Assembly (NCBI RefSeq): GCF_037975245.1
Contig: NC_092573.1
Location: 19,629,265 to 19,693,264, forward strand
Length of the DNA stretch: 64,000 nucleotides
Direction of reading: 5' to 3'
DNA from: Apostichopus japonicus
Taxonomy: Eukaryota > Echinodermata > Holothuroidea > Aspidochirotida > Stichopodidae
Made by a program: the position numbers and the translations under genes. A model generated the notes under the pieces. It had not been told where the DNA came from and ran no database searches. It worked only from the letters and a program-made list of their open reading frames with translations. Below, piece by piece: positions 34,938 to 46,790 of this stretch. Position 1 is the first letter of the stretch. The number at the start of each line of letters is the position of its first letter.

Positions 34938-36405
34938 TAGTCCGGGAGCCCAGAAGGTTTATTCAGCTGAAGAGGTACAAAAGGTTTGGTGGCCTGATTG
35001 TGTTGGTAGGTGACCAAGCATCAATAAAATGTGTTGCTGCCGGGGCACACCCTGCATGGTAGGTGAGGGGGTAACAAAATAGGGGGGCAAAATATGCTTT
35101 TATTTAGCTGAAGAGGTACAAGCACAAAAGTTGCTGGATCTTATTCCCAGGAGGGTACCTTGCATCATGGTGGCAATGACAGCAATATCTGACTGCATGG
35201 GGCCCCAGACAGTAGCCCAAAAGAGGCCCGCCCATATGGTATTATTCAGCTGAAAAGGTACAAGGGTGAATTCTTTTGCATTTGAACTATTACACATTGT
35301 GGTGTACTAAAACACTAATGACAGTAACTTTGTCCTGCATAGGGGCCCAAACAGTAGCCCTAAGAATGGGCCATGCGGTACAACCAGCTGTTGGCTAATT
35401 TAACTAGCTGAAAAGGTACATGAAAAAAACTTGTTGGGTACTGCTCCCAGCAAGACTAATTTCATTGCTGTAGCAACAACAGCAATATCTGACTGCATGG
35501 GGCCCCAGACAGTAGCCCAAAAGGGGCCCGCCCATGTGGTATTATTCAGCTGAAAGGGTACAAGGGTAGATCCTTTTGCATTTGAACTATTAAACATTGA
35601 GGTATACTAAAACACTAATGACAGTAACTTTGTCCTGCATATGGGCCCAAACAGTAGCCCTAAGAATGGGCCATGCGGTACAACCAGCTGTTGGCTAATT
35701 TAACTAGCTGAAAAGGTACATGAACAAAACTTGTTGGAAACTGCTCCCAGCGAGACTAATTACATTGCTGTAGCAACAACAGCAATATCTGACTGCACGG
35801 GGCCCCAGACAGTGGCCCAAAAGAGGCCCGCCCATGTGGTATTATTCAGCTGAAAAGGTACAAGGGTAGATCCTTTTGCATTTGAACTATTACACATTGG
35901 GGTATACTAAAACACTAATGACAGTAACTTTGTCCTGCATAGGGGCTTAAACAGTAACCCTAAGTATGGGCCATGCGGTACAACCAGCTGTTGGCTAATT
36001 TATCTAGCTGAAAAGGTACATGAACAAAACTTGTTGGGTACTGCTCCCAGCAAGACTAATTACATTGCTGTAGCAACAACAGCAATATCTGCCTGCATGG
36101 GACCCCAGACAGTGGCCCAAAAGGGCCCAGCCCACATGGTATTATTCAGCTGAAAAGGTACAAGGGTAGATCCTTTTGCATTTGAACTATTACACATCGG
36201 GGTATACTATAATGCTAATGACAGTAACTTTGTCCTTCATAGTGGCCCAAACAGGTCCGTATGGTGTTATTCAGTCAAAGTAGTACAAGGGTGAATCTTT
36301 CAGCATTGATGCTGATACATTTAGGTTTACCTAAGTAGATCTACCAATGACACCAACTTCGTTCTGCACTGGGGCCCAGACAATATAGCCCAACATAGCC
36401 CCTCC
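34938..36405 (+). repeat. left TIR arm: 300-bp tandem array with regular AGCTGAARAGGTAC sites
   Basis: The word AGCTGAARAGGTAC (with small variations) starts at 34965, 35106, 35248, 35406, 35548, 35706, 35848, 36006 and 36148. Spacing is about 141 bp for the first two intervals, then alternates 158 and 142 bp. The last partial unit after 36260 is degenerate. Regular subterminal sites of this kind usually bind transposase. Confidence 0.9.
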
Positions 36406-37480
36406 TTTCATGTTTATTGTCTCTTGCCACGATTGGACGAGCAGTGAGAGAAAACAGAAATGATATAATTGCAAGAGATTTATGATTTATTGGACCTGGT
36501 TAACAACGTTATTTGTCTTCTTCGTTAGAAATCCAGTGTAACGTACCTTATAATTGGATTGCGAGGCAATTCAAAACTGTGAATACCACCATAACTGAAC
36601 GCTATGATAGGTGCCCTTTTTTTTAAATGTAATTTAAAATACTTTGTGTAGCCAGAATTGTATCTTTCAGAATGACCTAAAACATTGTACTGGCCCTAAT
36701 TAACTGAAAGTTGGTCTCCATCGTTGTAGCATTGAACTGATATACTTTGATTCAAATTGCTCAATCATTGATCGTAATGATTTATCAGTGATAATCATAT
36801 GAAGGCATGTTAACATCATCACTTGCTGAAATAACATATTTACAGTTTTGGTTAAAATGATAACATATAGTAACATCCATAATACATGTACACTAGGGTA
36901 ATGTACCGAAAACAGTCAATTGGACACCATTTTGTATATCTTAGGCAACATTGATAACATAAAGTTTAGCACACAGAATTATAACGAAAGAGTGTTACTA
37001 GATTCCCATAGCTAGGTACAAAAGTTAGGAATGTACAGACAAGTAACAAGTACTGTAAGTCAGTGGAATTTTCTGAAATGTAAGCTGCTGACATTATTAT
37101 TGTCCATTGTCACAGCAGTACATGGAAAATACAGCACTTGATTTAGCGAGTAATACACTAATGTTACATGTTAGGGTCAACCAAGAAAAGGCCAAATATC
37201 AAAACTACATCAATCTTCAACAGCCTCATAGGTTCTGGGTAACAGGTTTTGTACATGTCAAGCAGATGAAATGTTGCTCCAGGGTGTGGTGGAAGTTTTG
37301 TTTTAACCACTGCAAACAGATGGGTTTTATTACATAATAACTATGAAATCCATAAGTTCCTGTCAATAGAGAATATTACCTTTCTGCCCGTTCTATTGTG
37401 TTGATGTATGTCACAATATAATGATTATTTACGACATAGAAATGGCACAAGTAATTGTTTGCGTTCTCATCAAGGGTCAT
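36406..37480. other. non-coding interior of the 4.85-kb transposon
   Basis: AT-rich sequence without recognisable coding blocks between the left arm and the coding remnant. Probably 3' untranslated sequence of the element's gene. Confidence 0.4.
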
Positions 37481-37481
37481 A

Positions 37482-38357
37482 CCTAATCCTCATCCTCACA
37501 TTCACTCTCACTGTCATCACTCCATGGCTGATCATCCAACTCACTGTCATCATCAACATCTGCTACGTCCATATTGTATTTTCTCATATTTTCTGCATAG
37601 TTATCTCTTGGATCAACGACAGCATCCAAAGCCAGAGTCATTTCTTCACGCTCATGTACTGGCTCCGAGTCTTCACTGAACAATGTATCGGGTAGAGCTT
37701 CACCTTCATACCAATGGGGCACATACAGTCCATCATCATTGGCGATCCATCATAATTCAGTGGGTGCAGGTCTTTGGTTGGTTGTTTGGTATGTGCATGG
37801 CTCCACATCGTAGCAACGAAGTTTGCCCGTAATACGTGTTGATACAGTACCTTCTCACATGGTGGTAAAGATGAGCAATTGATCTTCTTTACGTGTACCG
37901 CTTGCTGTTTTCTTTTAGTCATCCTGGTGAAAGACTGGTGCCTGGCTTCATTGATGTCGTCCAATGCCTTGAATCCATAGATCCTGCAAACAAATGCAGT
38001 CACTGCAGGTTTATCGACAGCATTGGTGCATTAGGACTTCAGTGCCTCAACGTTATCAGGGTCTTTCTCTAGATAACTGAAGGGTACAGACTTGCCTTTC
38101 CGGTAGAACGCAGAGTTGTAGTCACAACCAGTCAGAGCATGAAAACTAATGAGAGCTTCACTCAAACCTGTTTGCTTTCTTTCAAGCTCACGTGAAATGT
38201 TGGTTACGTTTATGAATCGTCTCTTGCTTCCTGAACCGAAGTCCAGAGTGATCATCGATGAGGCTGGCATTTTGGGGACAAGACCATGATTTGATGATTT
38301 AATTGTTATCCGCCGTCTTGCCCCATGCAGGCAGATATGCTGTAAATACTGCAGCAA
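37482..38357 (-). pseudogene. transposon-encoded FHALTGCD-family protein, central and C-terminal part
   Basis: Minus strand: ITLDFGSGSKRRFINV then SEALISFHALTGCDYNSAFY and GKSVPF (38357-38031). After one in-frame stop codon (about 38030) the same frame continues with KPAVTAFVCRIYGFK, NEARHQSF, SSLPPCEKVLYQHVLRANF and ATMW, followed by an acidic C-terminus in a shifted frame (37722-37483). This block order (HALTGCD, then FVCRLYG, then PPC...HV.RANY.A.W) defines a widespread, mostly unnamed family in invertebrate genomes. I recall an N-terminal PIN/XPG-like nuclease region in that family, which is absent here. The stop, the frameshift and the missing N-terminus make it defective. Confidence 0.75.
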
Positions 38358-39784
38358 TAGATTTAGTCCTGCTCGAAGCGGTATACAACACGTTTTGTTT
38401 ATGTACCTTTTCAGGTAGGGATATTAGTTAAAAGCTGGTTGGGCTGCAGGGCCTATCTTTAGGGTTACTGTGAGGGCATATATGCAGGACAAAGTAACTG
38501 TCATTAGTATTTTAGTATACCCCAATGTGCAATAATTTAAATGCAAAAGGATCTACCCTTGTACCTGTCCAGCTGAATAATACCATATGGGCGGGCCTCT
38601 TTTGGGCCACTGTCTGGGGCCCCATGCAGTCATATATTGCTGTTGTTGCTACAGCAATGTAATTAGTCTTGCTGGGAGCAGTTTCCAACAAGTTTTGTTC
38701 ATGTACCTTTTCAGCTAGATAAATTAGCCAACAGCTGGATGTACCGCATGGCCCATTCTTAGGGCTACTGTTTGGGCCCCTATGCATGACAAAGTTACTG
38801 TCATTAGTGTTTTAGTACACCACAATGTGTAATAGTTCAAATGCAGAAGAATTCACCCTTGTACCTTTTCAGCTGAATAATACCATATGGGCGGGCCTCT
38901 TTTGGGCCACTGTCTGGGGCCCCATGCAGTCAGATATTGCTGTTGTTGCTACAGCAATGAAATTAGTCTTGCTGGGAGCAGTATCCAACAAGTTTTGCTC
39001 GTGTACCTTTTCAGCTAGATAAATTAGCCAACAGCTGGATGTACCGCATGGCCCATTCTTAGGGCTACTGTTTGGGCCCCTATGCATGACAAATTTACTG
39101 TCATTAGTGTTTTAGTACACCACAATATGTAATAGTTCAAATGCAAAAGAATTCACCCTTGTACCTTTTCAGCTGAATAATACCACATGGGCGGGCCCCT
39201 TTTGGGCTACTGTCTGGGGCCCCATGCAGTCAGATATTGCTGTTGTTGCTACAGCAATGAAATTAGTCTTGCTGGGAGCAGTATCCAACAAGTTTTGTTC
39301 GTGTACTTTTTCAGCTAGATAAATTAGCCAACAGCTGGTTGTACCGCATGGCCCGTTCTTAGGGCTACTGTTTGGGCCCTTATGCAGGACGAAGTTACTG
39401 TCATTAGTGTTTTAGTACACCACAATGTGTAATAGTTCAAATGCAAAAGAATTCACCCTTGTACCTTTTCAGCTGAATAATACCATATGGGCGGGCCTCT
39501 TTTGGGCTACTGTCTGGGGCCCCATGCAGTCAGATATTGCTGTCATTGCCACCATGATGCAAGGTACCCTCCATGGAATAAGATCCAGCAACTTTTGTGC
39601 TTGTACCTCTTCAGCTAAATAAAAGCATATTTTGCCCCCCTATTTTGTTACCCCCTCACCTACCATGCAGGGTGTGCCCCGGCAGCAACACATTTTATTG
39701 ATGCTTGGTCACCTACCAACACAATCAGGCCACCAAACCTTTTGTACCTCTTCAGCTGAATAAACCTTCTGGGCTCCCGGACTA
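38345..39784 (-). repeat. right TIR arm: inverted 300-bp tandem array
   Basis: The complement word GTACCTYTTCAGCT recurs near 38703, 38861, 39003, 39161, 39303, 39461, 39604 and 39745, with two degenerate copies near 38403 and 38571. The 300-bp period matches the left arm. The open frames in this arm and the left one (MCNSSNAKEF type and the opposite strand) repeat with the unit and are not genes. Confidence 0.9.
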
Positions 39785-41960
39785 TACAGTGAATGACGTT
39801 CTCGCTCAAGCCAACCATTGTAAACTGTCTGACGTTATTTCATGCCTGTTGGTACGTAGGCTACTACGAAAGAATGCCAAATATTGCCGGGGGTCCTTTA
39901 TAATATATTTTGTCAAATTTTCATGGATTAACATATTAGGCCTAGTCAATGCAAGTTTGTGATGGTCTAGTAACTTATTTTTTTGCCGTTTGGAGTGGAC
40001 CCGATTTATATAAAACAAGAATAATATATTTGATGCAGTCAAATACAAGCCGTTGAAGCGAGACTTCGACCTTTGTTGCGTAGTGTTATCGCCTGTTTGA
40101 TCACCACCGACAAGAGTAAAAGAGGCAACACATATAATACTACAGGCTGCTGCAGCAGGTTAACTTCATGTACCTGGACGAGACAGACGTCAAAATTGTT
40201 CCTGGCGAGTGTGATAAGTTAGGTTTCAGTGTACTTAACCTGTAGGTCTATATAATAAAAACGTAACAGACGGGTGCAAGCCTAACCAAAGCACCATTTG
40301 TGTGAAATTGCAGACAGTTTGGTAAGTAGAAACTGTTTCATATTGTTCTTCTTTTTTTCTCTTTCTTTACTTTTCCGGTTTTTGTTTGTTTGTTTTCATT
40401 GTTTTTTTTTTCTTCAACGAATTAAAGTTTGCACTGAACTCTTAGATATGGCTCTATCATGATTGTTTACAGATAAAATCTGATGAAAAGGATAAATGTT
40501 GTGACCAACCTGTAAGATTTACTGTGAAGTATACACTGTGATCATAATTCCACTTAATTAAAAGTTGAAACGCGCGTGCTGACGAGGGGCATATTAAACT
40601 GATTCAGGCTACGACTATATATACGTATAGGCCTATCTATATACATACATGAATGGTAGGCCTATTATTTATGCAGTCTCGTTGCGGGATGGATAAAACA
40701 CTCTCAGGTAATTGTGTGAGTTTTCGATTCCAGCGATTGCACATCTACAAGGAAATATATGTGAGTTGTGCAGTTAAGCCTGGATCAGACTGAATTTAAC
40801 GATAACATCTCAAAACTAAATAATTAGTATAATACATATATCATATACAAACTAGCTCTTCTTTAGTGCATGATCACCGAAAAGTGACAAGGAACAGCAG
40901 GAACTGAAACTTCTTGTAGAGAAGAGTGTCGGCATGGCAGTGAATTAGTCAATGCGACTTACTGATTTCTGCTGGATTAGCACGCGATTCCGTCGTAACT
41001 TCAAAGGAATTCGGTTTTGACTTATCTGGGACGGAATCTCGTTTCCTGATGTTTAAACAGAATGGTGTCTTGGTTTTTAGATTTAGTTCCTTTTCTAGAT
41101 TTGTCTCGGTCCCGAGAATCGTTTTGGTCAAAGGCAATAACACGTAATTTCTCAATCGAGTCATTTGGGAGACTGAAGTGATTTGCAATTAACAGGTTGT
41201 TGATGTTTTTGTTTTGATCGCCGATCTCATTCTCGGCGTACAAACACACACACACACTTACACACAGACACACTTACTAACTAGTGGAGACTGAGAAGGA
41301 CACCAATGTTGTAAAGCTTCGTAACGACAATCAAATCAAGCTGTGTAATTAAGATTATAACAAATATGTAATTTCAGTATTAATTTACATTAGATGTTCA
41401 AATTGCCCAAGCCAGATATGTGACAAGCTAGATGAGACACTTCAGAATCCATTTAACGTAGAAGGGTGACAAATGGTGTCCAACTGTCCCCACCCCCCCC
41501 CCCCTCTCCGTCGCCCCTCCACTACGAGTATTCACCCTAAATATGACACGGGCCCAGTTCAAATTGTCAACAAACAAACAAAATTGTCATCTTCCGTTCA
41601 CCTCATCACCGCTTAGTCAACTGTTACCTTATCCTGGCCTCCTCCCCCCTATAACATCAACCCTCTTCCCCATACCCATGTTAGTTTTGTTGCGTCTACA
41701 TTTATTTCTGATTTTTAATCCTCTCCAATCAATGTCTTAAAAAAATTGATAGAATAATAATAGATCTGATTTTTACCTGGACGCTCGTGCAGCGAATGAA
41801 CGGTACCATGTTTCTTTAGTCATATATTATATCGGCTGACTGTTATATATTAACTTAAACCTGATCAGCAATAAGTACGATAATTGCATAATGTTAACTA
41901 GTAAACACATTAAAGCATGCACTTCTGTCGCAGCACTTGTTTTTTTTTAGAGGTAACGCA
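39785..41960. other. intergenic spacer
   Basis: No exon recognised. Contains TAGGCCTA words, a T-rich tract near 40350-40420, a short (CA)n at about 41243, and a C run near 41490. Minus-strand open frames at 40949-41273 have no domain. Confidence 0.4.
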
Positions 41961-41963
41961 TTG

Positions 41964-41993
41964 TGACGTCATGTTGACGTCAAATTGACGTCA
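41964..41993. promoter_or_regulatory. three CRE palindromes at 11-bp spacing
   Basis: Perfect TGACGTCA occurs at 41964-41971, 41975-41982 and 41986-41993, each exactly 11 bp after the previous one, about one helical turn. TGACGTCA is the consensus site of CREB/ATF-family bZIP factors. An ATGCAAA octamer-like word overlaps the 3' end. No gene start could be tied to it. Confidence 0.7.
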
Positions 41994-43885
41994 TGCAAAC
42001 CCATTTGCTTTTCGAATGAGTTTTATCGATCATTGGCATTGATTTGTGTTATGTGAATTACCCACATATAACATCAGGTCGACCGTAATCAGCTCAATGG
42101 CGGCGAGTGAATGTTTCCACATCAGGTAGTGTGGGAGTTGACGATGATTCTCATCTCTGGGTATATAATTTCTACTATTGCTCAACAACAAAAATTTAAA
42201 AAAAAACAGCTACAGGCCTATTTAATTGTATTCAAATGAAAACCACCAACACCTCAATAACACGTTATTGTTCATAATGTATAAAAAGATGTTTTCATAC
42301 GAGTTTATCCGTAACCTTCAGTGACACCTGTGTATCATTTATGAGTCCCTATTGGTTTTCTGCATTGAGTCAGCCTAACAAGGTATATAAAACATGGAGG
42401 TTGTCAGAGTATAGGACAGGAAATAGCATCCAGTTTTCCTCTGTGCAGCATATAAATTAAATAACCAGGCGCTATGGTGCAGTATATATGTAAAAAAAAA
42501 CTGTGGAATTTCAGACAGAATGTAGGATGATATTGACTATATACCTACTATCAACATTTTGTTTACCAAAGCCCTTCACATGCTTGACCCTAATGAACCA
42601 TGGTTTACTCAGGTAACAACTCCAAGGTTAACACCATAGAGCTGAAATCTTTAAAAAAAATAACTCATTTGAGGTTGGCTTGTGTCAATACCAACACGCA
42701 GAGCCTGTTAAAGTTACTTGCTAGGTAGGCCTATATATTACATATTTTATGTAATCATAAAAAGGCAGTCTAAGACCGACTTTAAAAGGCGATAAAGAAT
42801 ACCAGTTGCCAAGTTCGTCTGGGAAATCTAGGTGGTGCCGTTTATGACAAAATAATCCAAATTGTTGATAACAAAACAGCAGCCGAAAATACTTCAGCTC
42901 CCAGTTATGCATCAAGGGGCTGGAATGTAGTTTCCTGAGTGAATGACGGTTCGATAACGTTCTTATTTCACTTCCGGTATGATTCTTTCTTTCCTGTGAC
43001 CTTCTGTGTTTTGCAAGCCGTAAAACTTAACACATGCAAGAACTTGGACTTGACATCACAAATAATTATATGCAGATCTTCGTTCGGCATTTCTTATATA
43101 CAATCTACTATTGATTGAATCGAGCTCAAAGTTTACGTTGATATTCTTTGGTTCTATAAAAACGATCTCTTGGTCTCTCCCTCACTACTGATATGTATAA
43201 CGTCTATATATTTCAAGCTCATTGTGTCGGTTATAATTACTCGGCATACGCTCTACCCTCCCCCCCCTCACCCCCTCTCCCTCCCCATCAATTGCTACAT
43301 CTCGGCTAATTCATGATTATATATATATCACTGTGTCACCTTAAAGTTATTACGGTTATAGCATTCGATTGCTTCGTTATTTGTTGACACCTAAAACTTC
43401 TACAACGAACGGCTGAAAATAACCGTACATCTGTAAGTCAAAAACAACAACAACAAAAACCCCCAAAAAACAGAGATAGCGACATTACCCATTGTTTATA
43501 GTTTCATATCTTGCAGAACAGACAAGTGAGAGTAAAAATATAAAGTCACAGATGTTAGTGCTTGCTAACTTTGAACTCAAAAGTCACCAGTCGTGACCTT
43601 TAAAGTGATACCCTGTTAGAATTGAATAACACTTTGCGAAAGTTTTCCGAAGTTCTGATTCTCCATTTTAATGTATAGCCTAGAGATATTCCGATGTATT
43701 CAATATATGACAAGATAACAAAAAAATAGTTTCAGTCAATGAAAACTGAGGTGGACATATGTTTGTTGTAGTTTGAGCACGACTGACCATTACTTGAATT
43801 ACTAGCATATTTTTGAGGGTGGTGTCGGGAGGGAGGGGGGCATTACAGTCTGTACAGTCTGTACAGTTAGACTGTACAGACTGCA
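41994..43885. other. intergenic spacer
   Basis: No exon recognised. A TATATAAA word near 42382 could be a TATA box, but no initiating exon follows. CT-rich stretch at 43255-43290. Low coding potential. Confidence 0.4.
43846..43882. repeat. 15-bp-arm perfect hairpin beside the pentanucleotide array
   Basis: CAGTCTGTACAGTCT is followed after a 7-8-base loop by its exact complement AGACTGTACAGACTG. It lies directly upstream of the (TATGG)n array. Confidence 0.75.
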
Positions 43886-44290
43886 TAGAATGTATAGTAT
43901 GGTATGGTATGGTTTATTGTATGGTATGGTATAGTGTGGTGTGGTGTGGTATGGTTTATTGTATGGTATGGTTTATTGTATGGTTTATTGTATGGTATGG
44001 TATGGTATGGTATGGTATGGTATGGTATGGTATGGTATGGTATGGTATGGTATGGTATGGTATGGTATGGTATGGTGTGGTGTGGTGTGGTGTGGTGTGG
44101 TGTGGTGTGGTGTGGTGTGGTGTGGTATGGTATGGTATGGTATGGTGTGGTGTGGTGTGGTGTGGTGTGGTGTGATGTGGTATGGTATGGTATGGTATGG
44201 TATGGTATGGTATGGTGTGGTATGGTGTGGTGTGGTGTGGTGTGGTGTGGTATGGTATTGTACGGTACGGTACGGTACGGTATGGTATAT
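43886..44290 (+). repeat. (TATGG)n / (TGTGG)n pentanucleotide satellite
   Basis: About 400 bp of ATGGT/GTGGT units, with blocks homogenised to one variant or the other and a final TACGG block. It has no stops in three forward frames, producing spurious 120-134-codon frames of MVWYG type. Confidence 0.97.
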
Positions 44291-45050
44291 ATACAGTCGA
44301 CTATATAGGCTGAACAGACGCTTTCACCAACAGTGAGTCAGGATGACGTAATGTTAAGTGTGCGACTTGTGAAAACATGTTACCTAAATAAATAAATTTG
44401 TCTTTACTTGACATTTCCGATATGGAATTGTTATAAGATAAATTTTCATATTTTAATATGCGATGTAAAATATATTTTATTGGGGTATAAGTTTGTTATA
44501 AGCATAGGTCACCTCATATACACCGCGCCGAGAAGAACCTGTAAGGTATGACCTGATGGCATATAAACAGTTCACATAAATGTGTCCTCGTGAGAAAGAA
44601 GAAGAACATCTTTCGTTGCCCCGGGGTAAACAGAAGACGTTACAAATAAATCATAGCGATATACACAACGGAGTGACTACAATATATAGTTATCGAAATT
44701 TATTTTAATGTGTTTTATATAAGTGTCATCTTTATAGTTTAACTGAAATTACCAGGCATGGAAAATTAGAAAAACATACACTTTGTTTATGACGGACAGA
44801 CACATTGTGATATTCTTAGATCACCCTGTGGAGCGAAGAAGTTTATATTAAGTCATAAAAACATACAAGTCAGTATAATTCATGTGATGGCTTATTTGAT
44901 GCCAATACGTATGAGGAATGGTTGGGGGGGGGGGGGGGGTTACATTGAGAAAAAATAATTGAACCACCCACACAAGAGAATTTGACCACATAATAGGCTT
45001 TGATTTGTACGTTACGGTTATTAGAAGGTAACATGTTTGGATGTTTCATC
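44291..45050. other. intergenic spacer
   Basis: No exon recognised. Ends with a run of about 16 G at 44925-44940. Confidence 0.4.
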
Positions 45051-45054
45051 TCAT

Positions 45055-45395
45055 GTATGAATAAATAAACGAGTGTTTGAATGATTCGATGAGTAAAAGA
45101 ATAATTGGATGATTGAATGATTAATTTATTAATGGAATGATGAAATGGGTGATTGTATGATTGATTGAATGAATGATAGAAGGACTGAATAGATAAATGG
45201 ATCAGTGAATGAAATGACTGAATGGAATAATGGATTAATTAGTGAATTTGAATGAATGAATGATTGAATGAATGAATGAATGAATGGAAGATTGACTGAA
45301 TGACTGACTGGCTGGAATGAATGAATAAATGAGAGAAATAAAGACTGAATTACTGACTGACTTAATTGATTGATTAATTAATTAATTAAATTATT
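45055..45395 (+). repeat. degenerate (TGAA/TGAT)n tetranucleotide tract
   Basis: About 340 bp of mixed GAATGAAT, GATTGAAT and TAATTAAT words. Interrupted and old. Confidence 0.85.
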
Positions 45396-45899
45396 TATTA
45401 AGGAATTAACTCTTTCCCTCCATTTATTCAAGTTTGTTTTCTTTTTACAGAATCAAATAATACATAAAGTTATGATATAGCACAATAATGGATCAGTGTC
45501 CCCAAATTAACATGTAGAAGTACAGTCAACTACTTGAATGTAAAAAGTAAGCCACAACAGAAACAACAACGAAACAACTGCAGAAGCTATCGAAATAAGT
45601 CACCACAACCAGAAGAAAGCATTCTGGATCTGCAAACACTTCACCTTGTTCCTATTCTTCTTTTTTGACCTAGAGTAATTATATTTTTCAGGGTCAACAG
45701 CGAACTAAAATTTATCAAAGAATTATTCGATACATCAACTCTTAGTTTGACGACTGGTCTGATAAATATAATTTTCCATATGTAAAATTAAAAAGTTATA
45801 CGGGTGGATACAACTTTTCCCGAAAATAAAAATATTTTTCGTTGTTAAAAAAGTTATTTTCTTATAAAACGGTTTTCAACTTCTCAAATAAAATTTGAC

Positions 45900-46790
45900 T
45901 CGTTTAATGGCCATCACAGAACAAGTGTTGCAGAGATTCCACATGTCTTTGCCATAAGGAACAATGACTTTCATTGGCTATTCCCTCACTAAACTGCAGT
46001 TTATTTGTCGCAATAAATCTATGTAAAAAGCGAAACTGAAAATAACGCAATTTATTATCTTGAACAGAAAAACTCGGCATGTTGAAAACAAACACTTTGT
46101 AATCCTTTTCTGTACTATTTCATTAAAATACATTCAATTAATCCAAAGTATAAAGAAAACGGAAACCTCTCAATCTGAAACCGGACCTTAAACCGACCAT
46201 TCGTCAAAGGATGACCATGCTCATCAAATAGGTCAAATAGGTCACTAATATTTTTTTTAAATGAAAAACTGATTATCAATACCACAGCCTTATCTATACG
46301 GATAAAGAATTATTCCAAACAATTTGGTGATACCAAAATACTCAGTAGGCCTATTAAAAGAAATGTCGCACCATACAAGCATATGTGACTTGATAAAAAC
46401 GTTATTAATTTTACGAATATCTTCCTTAGCACAATTGCACTGAAGAAAAGAACTTTTACCAAATGGACCCCTAACGCAATGTCGAAATCCTTTCTTATCA
46501 TGCTTATCATTTACAATAACCTTTGACCCACGTGCATTTTAAACTGTTAATGAATCTTTGCAGATGTCTAGGAATAACATTAAATCCCCCCCCCCACCCA
46601 CCCCCGCACTGGATGGACTGATACTAGTAGACCGTTTAAGTTTGGTCGGATTTCCAGACCAAATAATATAAATAATAACCCCTTCGAGACCCTTAATGAA
46701 CTTAATTAATTGATTTATATATTTATTAATTAAACTGGATAGATTAGGCTTTTGGTTCACCATAACAATAATGAGTTGGGTTGACACTTC
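45900..46790 (-). mobile_element. Tx1/L1-type LINE ORF2 C-terminal fragment
   Basis: Minus strand: IYIIWSGNPTKLKRSTSI followed by a Gly-rich gap and LMLFLDICKDSL (46787-46539), then MLVWCDISFNRPTEYFGI (about 46370-46300), then the zinc-knuckle-like RT tail NKLRYFQFRFLHRFIATNK...CSLWQRHVESLQHLFCDGH (46095-45904). This order is the region downstream of the RT catalytic core in Tx1-clade LINEs. Frames are broken; no 5' part is present. Confidence 0.75.

Larger units (their letters stand above)
34938..39784. mobile_element. 4.85-kb TIR transposon, long arms of 300-bp tandem units
   Basis: Begins TAGTCCGGGAGCCCAGAAGG and ends with its complement; direct repeats TAC (34935-34937 and 39785-39787) fit a 3-bp target duplication. 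The two arms (about 34938-36405 and 38345-39784) are inverted copies of each other and each is internally a tandem array with an exact 300-bp period. Between them lies a minus-strand remnant of a protein-coding gene (37480-38357) that lacks its N-terminal half. Architecture resembles foldback elements, but with an identifiable coding gene. Superfamily not certain; an Academ-type assignment is a hypothesis based on the 3-bp duplication and the protein family. Confidence 0.88.

Noticed and set aside
37107-37337. 76-codon plus-strand frame inside the 4.85-kb transposon
   Set aside because: No known motif, opposite to the element's coding strand.
35100-39622. Recurrent 65-codon frames starting MFNSSNAKG/MCNSSNAKE
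   Set aside because: They repeat with the 300-bp unit of the transposon arms and appear on whichever strand the arm faces; no independent coding signal.
43813-44336. Three overlapping 120-134-codon frames of MVWYG type
   Set aside because: The pentanucleotide repeat contains no stops in these frames, so length is not evidence of a gene.
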